Shown here: positions 24,701 through 31,638 of the stretch, one piece after another
Layout of the letters: every line of letters begins with the position of its first letter
Numbering within the stretch: the stretch's first letter is position 1
Assembly (NCBI GenBank): GCA_029204225.1
Contig: CM055103.1
Span: forward strand, 50,135,470 to 50,199,469
Reading direction: 5' to 3'
Source: Diphasiastrum complanatum
Lineage: Eukaryota > Streptophyta > Lycopodiopsida > Lycopodiales > Lycopodiaceae
DNA: 64,000 nt
Notes under the pieces: generated by a model
Told to the model about the DNA's origin: nothing
What the model saw: the letters and a program-made list of their open reading frames with translations, nothing else
Database searches by the model: none
Program-made: the position numbers and the translations under genes

Positions 24701-27700
24701 ATGACCAAGCGTCACACCATCCTTGTTTCTCTTTACGTGGAAGCTACGCCAGCTACAGTTTTGCAAATCAATGACCTCATTGAAAGATGGATGTGTTGCA
24801 AGTGTACCTAATATGTCAGTGAGATTACCCAACTCTAGGGTCAACATTGTCAGGAACTGATTGGATGCAGTTCATGAACCATAAATCTCATAGGTACCAA
24901 GTGAGGCCATTATTACAAATTTACATTTATGGTCGATCGATTAGCAAATGAGAGCTCCAAAAGGAATAAGACCGTAGTAAGAAAAGTTTGTGTCAATGAA
25001 AGCTCAAGTGCCTTCACTGTGACTTCCTTCAAATTTGTTAGATATTATCATTGAAAGAAGGTTGTTGTGACTGCTGTAATTTGATGTGCATGCGTAGCCC
25101 ATATAGTAGTTTAAGTAGCAATTTTTTTCTATGTATACCAAACAAACTTGAAATCTCTAACATTTGTTGCTACTTTCTTTAGTAGCTAACAGTTTCAGAG
25201 AACAGTTCCTCTCAGTCCCTATTTTATAACTTTCTCTTCTTTTAGACCTGTAACTGGGCCTTGAAGGCTGAACATAAGATCTGTAGGAAATCAAAGTGCC
25301 AAGATCCTTCTAGCATTCAATCTCCATATACAAGAAGAAGAGGGGGAAGAAGAAGAAGAGGGAGAGGGTTAGGCGCCCTCAAGGAGAGAGAAAGTAGTAG
25401 CAATGCTTGAAAGGGAATGAATTACAAATGAACAATGAGTACATATAAATAGGCCTTCCAAGGGCCTAGACTCTTCCAAACTCTAAGTTCTAGAACCTTC
25501 CAAACCCACTACTAATTATAGGGCACTCCCAAAAGTCAAGATAGGGTCCCTTAACATAATTAGACTTTACTTGGACCCACGAGTTACCACTAGACCAAAA
25601 TTGGGTCCAACTTAACTAAAACTATCTTAACATGGTCTAAATAGTAGACCTACCTCATGGTTACACAAGTCTCAACCTTTTGGGTCAAAGTAACCTATGG
25701 GAAACTAACATTATCATTTATTATTTCTAACACCCTCCTTAAATGATAATGTAAAAACATAACATGACATGAAGTATGAAAAATTGCAACAAAAATGCAA
25801 ATTGTTGCATGCTGCCCAAAACTCCATGTAGCCGAAAAAGAAAAGATGTAGCTTGCTGTCTAGGCTTAATGCCGCCAAAAAAGAAAACTTTAGCTTGAAG
25901 AGATGTAGAATACGAAGTGCGGTAGCATCAAGTCGAAGAGTGAAGACAAGCATGCTCCATCCAAAGTAGGTAACCAAAAAACCAGCCAGAAGCCGAAATA
26001 TGGATTTGCAATCTATCAATGGTTCCCACATGATTCCATAAGTCTTCTTACCACAAGAAACATAAAGAAGAGTATGATACTCTTTTACCATCACATCCTC
26101 CCGAATCTTACTATCAATGATCTGCTCACCAACACTAGGTAAGGCAACACCGTCATCATAGTAAGCATCAAAACAGGAAAATCAGCATAAGGTACTGATT
26201 TTGGTGAGGCATGTGTGTTTCCTCCAAGGTAAAAAGATGCTTTGCTATCCCGCAAAGACTCGGACAGCCACAAAGTCACCAACACTTTGCTGTCCAAAGT
26301 GTTCCAAATGTGGACCTTGCTGTCCAAAAACCTTCCACAGGCCGTTCCCGATGCATAATAGGATGCTCACGATGTAACATAGGCTGAAAATGATCAATAA
26401 ACCATGGCTGAATATGCTGTCCACCATCTTCAAGAAAAAAACCAACAGCTTGCCACTTTGAACACCCAAAAAATCCAGCAACACACCACTTTGAACCAAT
26501 GTACCAATTGACATGATTTTTTCCCCTCCTCCATTAGTACAAAATGGCTTCAAAGAATGCTTGATTTCAGCCTTTTCCAAAACATTAACTTGAGAAGCTT
26601 GCTCATAAAGCATCCATCATTTGCAACAAATGGCTCAAGAGAAGAAGAATGCTCTACCATACCAACATTCGATGCAAACTTGTACTTGTAGAAAGACAAT
26701 GATCAAACTTTGCATTCCTTTGCTCTTGTACCTTCAAAGAGGATGAAGTAGAGAGGAGAAAGCATGATGATGAATCCTTTATTCGGTATATCTTCAAAAG
26801 TGTTTCCTAAGCATTTTCAGAGGTTTTGCAAAATCTCAAATGATATAAGATAGATCTTGTTACCAATAAAATCTTGATCATCACGTCGATGCCAAACCTC
26901 AGCTTGCAATTCCATGAAGAATAGTTGGTGCCATCCAACATATCTTCGCCCGAACAAGTACAAATTGCTCCCAAATCTCTTGCCATAAGAACCAGCCAAG
27001 AAGATAAACTTTTTCAAACCTTAAATGTGCCTTAAAAGACACAAAACCAGCAAGTATCAAATCTAAAAAATCAGCACCGGAATGTGTCGAAACCACACAT
27101 TAGATGGATGCAGGAACTCGCCCTCCTACAAGCCTTGTGTGCTAGCAATTTCAGCCTGAAATTGCATTACAAACTCAAAATACCAGCAAGCAAAGAATTA
27201 GGTCAGCCTCCAACAAAGCTTTTTTCGGAACCCTTCTTTCTTGCCAAAAAGTGTGAACAATACACACACGGATAGGGCTGTTGCAAACACCCTACAAATG
27301 GTAATATGCTGTCCAATTTTTAGCCTCGGAATGTGATCGGATCATCACAAAAAATTAGCGCCTTCTTCCACACTTGGAAACAAGCAAAAAAAAACGGATC
27401 TTCACTTTGTAAAATGAGCAAGGGTGCTGATTTTTCAGCCAAATCAAAAGATAAAAATTGCTTGTAGATGGGCGCCCTCCTGCAAAGGAGCAAATCTGAA
27501 AAATAGGGCAGCAGCGGACCAACGGAAGTGGGATAAACCTACACGGATGTGGGCAACCTAAAAGCAGCCCCGAAGAAAATAATTAATGGCACCTTCGTGC
27601 AACCTGAAAAATTAGAAAACAACCAACTGATTTTTGGGCGCCCAAAATCCTATTATCTCCTTTGATGTGTGGCGCCCTCCTGCAAAACGGAAAAGAGTCA

Positions 27701-30356
27701 AAATTATATGGATCTTCACTTCAAAAAATCAGCAAATGTGCTGAATTTTTGTGATCCCTAAGTGAAGACGATCTCTTTTGGTAGGGCGCCCTAAATCAAG
27801 CATAGAAGATCCATGGCTCTGATACCATGTAGGAAATCAAAGTGCCAAGATCCTTCTAACATTCAATCTCCATATATAAGAAGAAGAGGGGGAAGAAGAA
27901 GAAGAAGAAGAGGGAGAGGGTTAGGTGCCCTCAGGGAGAGAGAAAGTAGTAGCAATGCTTGAAAGGGGATGAATTGCAAATGAACAATGAGTACATATAA
28001 ATAGGGCTTCCAAGGGCCTAGACTCTTCCAAACTCTAAGTTCTAGAACCTTCCAAACCCATTACTAATTATAGGGCACTCCCATAAGTCAAGATAGGGTC
28101 CCTCAACATAATTAGACTTTACTTGGACCCACGAGTTACCACTAGACCAAAATTGGGTCCAACTTTACTAAAACTATTTTAACATGGTCTAAATAATAAA
28201 CCTACCTCATGGTTACACAAGTCTCAACCTTTTGGGTCAAAGTAACCTATGGGAAACTAATATTGTTTCTAACAAGATCTTTACGGGCCAGCGTTCTCTT
28301 CTGAAGCATGGGTTTGAAAAGTTTAACCCTTTAAATGTGATTAGTTTGCAATCACCGCTGCATATGACCTGGTTTATTAACATTAGGTGAGTGCTACATC
28401 TAGCACTTTGGATTATTTATCTGGCTCATCTATTCCTGAGTACTTTTCTTGCTGCTGTAAAAAGAAAAAGCAGCTTAAACTTTACATGGTATCAAGAAAT
28501 ATGTGGATAATTTGATTTACCGTACCTTAAACCTTTTTTTTGGGAGCAAAACAACCACCACAAAATCGTGTTTCAACTTCTTACTGGTTTACATATAGCT
28601 ACATTGTTCTTGTTTTCGCTACTCTGTTCCTATTGTCATTTGCAATGAGTAGTTCAATGGCTTATGTGTTTGTGATGAAGTGTAGATTAACGTTTTGGTT
28701 CCATTGCGATTCTGCAGTATGATTGTAGCAACCATGTGACCTACTTATTGTATGACGCATGGATAGTTTGAAAATCTTTCTGCCGAGACTGACTTTTGTA
28801 GCTTGTTTTGTTGGTCAAGTTCCTGTGAAAGTGACCTACTTAATTGTATGAAGTATTGATAGTTTGAAAATCTTTCTGTCGAGACTAAGTTTTGTAGCTT
28901 GTTTTGTTGGTAAAGTTCCTCTGAAATCACAGGTTGAGCATTCAGACTTCAGCTTATGTTACACAAATATTTACTTTAGTTGAAGCTTTACCATGCATCT
29001 GTGCAGGCTTGCCATTGTTCACTTAAGCTACTTGTTTGTTGAGTGTTATTATTTTGTTGCTTCAACTGCAGCTTCTTGATCGAGTCTTCAATATATTACG
29101 TGAAAACAATCCTGAGCTTGCTGGAGACAGACGGAGAACGATTATGAGACCTCCCCAAGTTCTTAGGGAGGGTACCAAGAAAACAGTGTTTGTCAACTTC
29201 ATGGACCTTTGCAAAACGTAACTCATTTCATCATGTTTTGATTGGACTTGTATTGATGATGACGTAGAAGAACAGAATGTATTTGTCCTAGGTGATTTAT
29301 ATTCCCATCAGCAAATTATCTGGATTCTTTATATCACAATGTTATGACTAGCATGTTTGCTACACGAAACTCATAGAAAGTATCAGATTGTTATAGTGGA
29401 TCAAAGGTAGCATTTTTCAAGTTACACGGGTCAGCAAACCAATGTAATTTTTTCTGCTCTTAGTAACATCTCTCTTTGGTCTGTCCATAATCTATATGCA
29501 TCCAAGGTCTTCCAAAATTTTTGTAATCTAAACTATTCTAGTCTTGCTTTCAAGGAGTGCTACTTATCAACTTCAGAGTCTGCTTTTTTCCTGTGTTAAC
29601 TGGGACTTCTTGGGCTTCAGCGATACACAAACTTTTTATAGTCTTCCACATGTATTTATTATGTTGTAGGGCTTTTCCTGATGTTTTTGAATTTGACAGC
29701 ATGCATAGACAACCGGAGCATGTGATGGCATTCTTGCTTGCTGAGCTGGGAACAAGCGGATCTTTAGATGGTCAGCAGCGATTGGTTGTCAAGGGACGGT
29801 TTCCTCCCAAAGTATTTGAGGGTATTTTGCGTCGATACGTGAGTAAGTTTTTTGCAAAAACTGAGAATATCTTTTCAAAGTAGCATCTAATCTTAGTATC
29901 TAGTCCATTTAAGGCATCTTTTGTATTCATTACTGACTAGATCAGTTACTTATTCTACAAACTGAGGGTCTTAATGAGCATTACCTCAAAAGGATTCTTG
30001 CCACGTTTTTACACATGCAAAACACTGTTTGTTCTGATAAGCTCTGTGCACCTTTCCAGATGAATATGTCATGTGCAATGGCTGTAAGAGTCCAGACACT
30101 ATCCTTTCAAAGGAGAACCGGTTGCTTTTCCTACGTTGTGAGCAGGTAAATAGAAACTCTGGACTTGTTGATGTTATCTAATGACAGCTCTGAGCTGTTG
30201 TGCATTTGCAAAAGTAAGAAACGATCATCGGAGCAAGGTGTTATGGTGGTAACAGATCTTTGTTGTTATATGCAGTGTGGTTGCTCTCGTTCAGTGGCAC
30301 CTATCAAAGCTGGTTTTGTTGCAAGGGTTGGTCGTCGCAAGACAGCAGCTGCTTAG
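8490..30356 (+). CDS. eIF2beta: translation initiation factor eIF2 subunit beta
   Basis: The beta subunit of eIF2, the GTPase complex that brings Met-tRNAi to the 40S ribosome; it acts in the cytosol with eIF2 alpha and gamma and contacts eIF5 and eIF2B. Nine coding exons: 8490-8561, 8748-8859, 10268-10323, 20167-20221, 21734-21828, 29072-29217, 29700-29842, 30060-30145 and 30276-30356. All introns are GT-AG with CAG acceptors, and joined they give one open frame of 281 residues, close to plant homologues. Two lysine blocks (exons 2 and 3) match the K-boxes that bind eIF5/eIF2B. The core is recognisable ([55 protein letters not shown]). The C-terminal C2-C2 zinc ribbon is CNGC in exon 8 and CEQC across exons 8-9. 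The start is the first Met of an acidic N-terminus. Transposons fill introns 2, 3 and 5. The stop is TAG. Confidence 0.96.
9315..9570. mobile_element. hAT-type MITE made almost entirely of short palindromes
   Basis: A 256-bp element in the second coding intron of eIF2 beta, flanked by the exact 8-bp duplication GAAAGTGG (9307-9314 and 9571-9578), the length typical of hAT insertions. The left end CCATAGTTGCATCG resembles the ends of the larger hAT elements in this window; the right end, inverted, is a poorer match (AAGGTTACATGCCG). The interior is a dense array of variants of GGTTCGAACC, including an 18-bp perfect palindrome centred on TTCGAA near 9470. No coding capacity. Confidence 0.75.
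9701..9768. repeat. (AG)n microsatellite
   Basis: Uninterrupted AG dinucleotide run of 34 units in the second coding intron of the eIF2 beta gene. Confidence 0.97.
10611..10724. repeat. short degenerate tandem repeat, about 22-bp unit
   Basis: About five imperfect copies of a unit close to CATGCAAGATCCTACAATG, in the 9.8-kb intron just after the third coding exon of eIF2 beta. Units differ by substitutions and small indels. No function is apparent. Confidence 0.6.
11633..12228. mobile_element. non-autonomous hAT element
   Basis: A 596-bp element with the exact 8-bp flanking duplication GTCTTGGG (11625-11632 and 12229-12236). The ends are CTTAGTTGCAGTGGATCGCG and, inverted from the right, CAAAGTTGCAGTCCGCG, the same AGTTGCAG core as the long element at 31023-35583. 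Inside the left end is the palindrome GATCGCGATC and a T-tract; inside the right end is the 16-bp palindrome CGCGTTCCGGAACGCG. No transposase is encoded; the longest open frame (from about 11977) shows no domain. It probably moved with an hAT transposase supplied in trans. Confidence 0.8.
13630..17549 (+). pseudogene. hAT transposase (BED finger, DUF659, hAT dimerisation), disrupted
   Basis: Domains in order: a plant C2HC BED finger (CRYC, then KGHLHGA and an APC cysteine, about 13730-13845); a Pro/Ser-rich linker; DUF659 (about 14546-14950, with SDGWTD); the catalytic-fold remainder; the C-terminal dimerisation segment ([14 protein letters not shown], about 15897-15940); then an acidic and Pro-rich tail ending [16 protein letters not shown] introns fall at 15390-15503, 15790-15881 and 16044-16145. 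Breaks: a frameshift near 13870; single TAG codons at 14516, 15966, 16566 and 17409; and a deletion near 14955 removing about 45 codons that the other long hAT element retains, including the region of the second catalytic Asp and the CxxH motif. It cannot make active transposase. Recognition of the family is secure; exon limits at the 5' end are not. Confidence 0.85.
17629..17931 (-). CDS. antisense charged coiled-coil ORF inside the hAT element
   Basis: A 100-residue minus-strand frame starting at an ATG at 17929-17931 (sequence begins [20 protein letters not shown]). It is very rich in Glu, Arg and Lys with heptad-like spacing, then an [17 protein letters not shown] segment and a second basic/acidic helix. 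An in-frame start 50 codons upstream (17982) would only add a low-complexity leader. Transcribed toward the 3' end of the transposase gene (convergent). TATTTAAA-type sequence and repeated CCAAT boxes lie upstream on the same strand. I recognise no family. It could be a hAT accessory protein, a captured host fragment or a chance frame in G+C-richer DNA; the composition and promoter-like upstream DNA favour a real gene. Confidence 0.45.
   Translation of the reverse strand, partial: AEGEARRKLEEEVQRHNERHRKQEADIAEMLRETRQRHPELQIPAPAVELDLDEQIGMNFTRRQLIMVKERAARRRADQEAERERHNNAPNEGEESVKDP
18082..18438 (-). promoter_or_regulatory. putative promoter of the antisense ORF: TATA-like box plus periodic CCAAT boxes
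   Basis: On the minus strand a TTTAAATA sequence (18082-18089) lies about 150 bp before the ATG of the charged ORF. Upstream of it CCAAT (read as ATTGG on the plus strand) recurs at 18181, 18266, 18350 and 18434, spaced 84-85 bp by the tandem array. CCAAT is the NF-Y binding core; promoter activity here is inference. Confidence 0.35.
18132..18552. repeat. 84-bp tandem array, five units
   Basis: Units begin at 18132, 18216, 18301, 18385 and 18469. Units 1, 3 and 4 begin GTGCTACTGTACCTGCCCC; units 2 and 5 begin GTGACGGTGTACCTGTCC, so two variants are interspersed. Each contains TTGCTCCCCCACATGC-like sequence; the first four contain CCGATTGGGTCC, which is degenerate in the fifth. It lies between the antisense ORF and the right terminus of the hAT element. 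Confidence 0.92.
18741..18768. repeat. perfect 28-bp palindrome in the hAT right subterminal region
   Basis: The half-site CCATTATGGTACCG is followed directly by its exact reverse complement, so the centre reads GGTACCGCGGTACC. A further GGTACC follows 20 bp from the terminus and related sites occur at the left end. Repeated subterminal motifs of this kind are where hAT transposases typically bind, so this is a likely transposase site. Confidence 0.8.
20630..21250 (+). mobile_element. Ty1/copia gag-protease scrap
   Basis: In the intron between coding exons 4 and 5 of eIF2 beta. A complete CX2CX4HX4C zinc knuckle ([12 protein letters not shown]) is encoded at 20890-20925. About 130 bp later [13 protein letters not shown] (about 21072-21110) matches the region just after the copia protease active site, but a stop and a changed residue spoil the Asp-Ser-Gly part. 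Several stops lie between. No LTRs seen. Confidence 0.7.
21863..22126. mobile_element. probable hAT-type MITE with GGACGC/GCGTCC palindromes
   Basis: 264 bp flanked by the exact 8-bp duplication GTTACAGA (21855-21862 and 22127-22134), in the 7.2-kb intron just 34 bp after coding exon 5 of eIF2 beta. Both arms are crowded with GGACGCG, GCGTCC, CCGGAC and GTCCGG. The centre is T- and A-tracts. The termini (CACGAGGGTCCGGG; inverted right end AACAGAGCTAAGGAAGCGGG) pair poorly, so the class rests on the duplication and internal layout. Confidence 0.55.
22645..22761. repeat. tandem repeat of TTCACAGA/CACAGA units
   Basis: A run of variants of ACAGATTTCACAGACAC, about seven imperfect copies, in the 7.2-kb eIF2 beta intron, followed by T-tracts. 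One frame reads as repeated Thr-Asp-Phe, but stops and the intronic position argue against coding. Confidence 0.75.
23200..23304. repeat. short foldback built on ACGGTTC repeats
   Basis: The left arm (GTACGGTTCACGACGGTTC) pairs with the right arm read in reverse (GTACGGGGTTCACCACGGTTC); two more ACGGTTC/GAACCGT copies lie between. The right edge reads CATAG when inverted, as in the hAT elements here, but I found no matching 8-bp duplication. Possibly a remnant of another small hAT MITE. Confidence 0.5.
23690..23808 (-). mobile_element. tRNA-derived SINE head (remnant)
   Basis: On the minus strand GGCTCGATTGGTTACTTGG resembles an RNA polymerase III A box, and about 35 bp later AAGTTCGAGCC matches a B box (GGTTCGANNCC). 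This spacing is that of a tRNA head on a plant SINE. A clear 3' tail and target duplication are not visible, and the sequence does not fold as a functional tRNA. Confidence 0.4.
23869..24354 (+). repeat. possible solo LTR
   Basis: A 486-bp block starting TGTCATGCCC and flanked by the 5-bp direct repeat GAATG (23864-23868 and 24355-24359). A TATA-like GTATAAGTATACC lies internally near 24140. The right end is TATA rather than the usual CA, so the boundaries are tentative. It lies in the 7.2-kb eIF2 beta intron. Confidence 0.28.
25282..25732 (-). repeat. LTR of the non-autonomous element (3' LTR in element orientation)
   Basis: 451 bp, nearly identical to the copy at 27828-28274. It includes a GAAGAAGAGGG purine run and an ATATAAATAGG TATA-like stretch on the plus strand. 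Compared with the other LTR it carries a roughly 10-bp longer segment next to the polypurine tract and one AAGAAG unit fewer. Confidence 0.92.
27815..27827 (-). other. primer-binding site for initiator Met-tRNA
   Basis: Minus-strand TGGTATCAGAGCC directly adjoins the LTR, the classical position and sequence used by plant copia elements to prime minus-strand DNA synthesis. Confidence 0.9.
27828..28274 (-). repeat. LTR of the non-autonomous element (5' LTR in element orientation)
   Basis: 447 bp, the partner of 25282-25732. Followed by the AGATC target duplication on the right. Confidence 0.92.
28736..28927. repeat. two-copy tandem duplication, about 96-bp unit
   Basis: Copies begin GTGACCTACTTATTG at 28736 and GTGACCTACTTAATTG at 28831 and share GATAGTTTGAAAATCTTTCTG and TAGCTTGTTTTGTTGGT. 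Located about 145 bp before coding exon 6 of eIF2 beta. Probably a local unequal-replication duplication. Confidence 0.85.
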
Positions 30357-31022
30357 TGGGACTTGTTTGCATCCTACTATTACTAACTAACAAGCTACTA
30401 AAATCACGTCATTTAGACTACAAGTTGGGAGTATTTAGGTCATCATAGTGGAGCCACAAACCATTGGAGTTTTGTGGGCTTGAAATCTTATATCTCTATG
30501 CGTGTCGCTCTGGTTTGTGGCCCAATGTTACCCGTCAGAAATGCTAAGAATACGTGCCGAAATAATAACTTGTATTGATGTGTTTTTCAATATTGGACAT
30601 AGTAATGATGAAGGTTTGAAAATAGGACGGGGCATATTATTAAAAGGAAATCAAGGGGTTTTTGTTCTAATGTTTCACTCATATTTTGGGGTGAAGCTTG
30701 CCAATGAGAGGTTTTTTTCTCTTTGATGACAAATTTAAAAGTGGTATCTTGCATCTTGATTTGTTGACTAAAAATGGCAGATGAAAGTCTGCTTAGAACT
30801 TTTCTTCATTGTTAACTGTGTCAGGATGGTGATGTGTGAACCTGCTACATTTGCAGTCCCCCATTAAGTAGTGTGTTCCGTTCAAGGCTCCTTTCCTCTC
30901 CTGGAGTTCAAGAGTTTTGACTCCAATCGGCTATAAAGTGACATGCAAGAGAGTATTAAAGCTGCTACACTTTTACAGAAGCTGTATTTTGAGTTTCTGA
31001 ATTGAGATAGGTATGCTTAGAT
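30357..31022. other. 3' flank of the eIF2 beta gene
   Basis: Immediately downstream of the stop codon; should contain the 3' untranslated region. No other gene is visible. It ends in GCTTAGAT (31015-31022), the target duplication of the next hAT element. Confidence 0.5.
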
Positions 31023-31417
31023 CATAGTTGCAGCGCGATTCTGAATTGCGATCCAGAATCGCGATTCGGGATTTTCCTAGAATCGTGTAGAATCGTTTTT
31101 TTTTTTTGAAATTTTTTTGTGCAATATGGGTATCAGATGAAAGCTCTGATCGAGGGGAATATGATTGTGTAGTTTGCCAACTGTTTCAGGTGCAGGATGG
31201 TCCCTTTACGCTAAAGCTGCATCCCATATAAGAAAAGAGAGAGCACATTGGGGCATTCCCAATGAACATAGCAAGAATCTCCCTTTCTCTGATTCTCCCT
31301 CTCTCTATCTCTCTCTCTCTGATCACGATTCACAACAAACGGAACTAAAACCATGCTGAACTAGCTGAATCATTCTGAACTTTAGCCTTAAATGAAACAG
31401 TTTTTGACAAAACAACC

Positions 31418-31420
<3 letters not shown>

Positions 31421-31464
<44 letters not shown>
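31421..31464. repeat. (CT)n microsatellite
   Basis: 22 uninterrupted CT units inside the hAT element, downstream of the transposase reading frame. Confidence 0.97.
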
Positions 31465-31466
<2 letters not shown>

Positions 31467-31638
31467 AACCATAAATCATAAACCATAAAATCGAAGTTAC
31501 TGAACTAAAACCACAAAAAACAATATTGAATTACGACAATGCTGTGAATAGGATCATCATAATATATAATATCGGGCCACATGGCACCAAAAAGGGGTAC
31601 AATGATGTTCCATGAACGTAATGAAAACTATACAACTA

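Larger units (their letters stand above)
25282..28274 (-). mobile_element. complete non-autonomous LTR retrotransposon (LARD/TRIM-like)
   Basis: 2,993 bp with two LTRs, flanked by the 5-bp duplication AGATC (25277-25281, 28275-28279). On the minus strand the LTRs run TGTTAGAAA...CCTACA. A primer-binding site complementary to initiator methionyl-tRNA (TGGTATCAGAGCC) abuts the 5' LTR, and a polypurine tract (TTAAGGAGGG) abuts the 3' LTR. The roughly 2.1-kb interior has no gag or pol motif, and its open frames are short and featureless. The ends and primer site match copia-type elements, so a related autonomous copia probably mobilised it. By eye the LTRs differ at about 15 positions plus two indels, so insertion is not ancient. 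It sits antisense in the 7.2-kb eIF2 beta intron. Confidence 0.93.

Noticed and set aside
29557-29883. A longer exon beginning upstream of 29700 ([10 protein letters not shown]...)
   Set aside because: The conserved LCKTMHRQPEH junction requires the CAG acceptor at 29697-29699; the upstream in-frame bases are intron.
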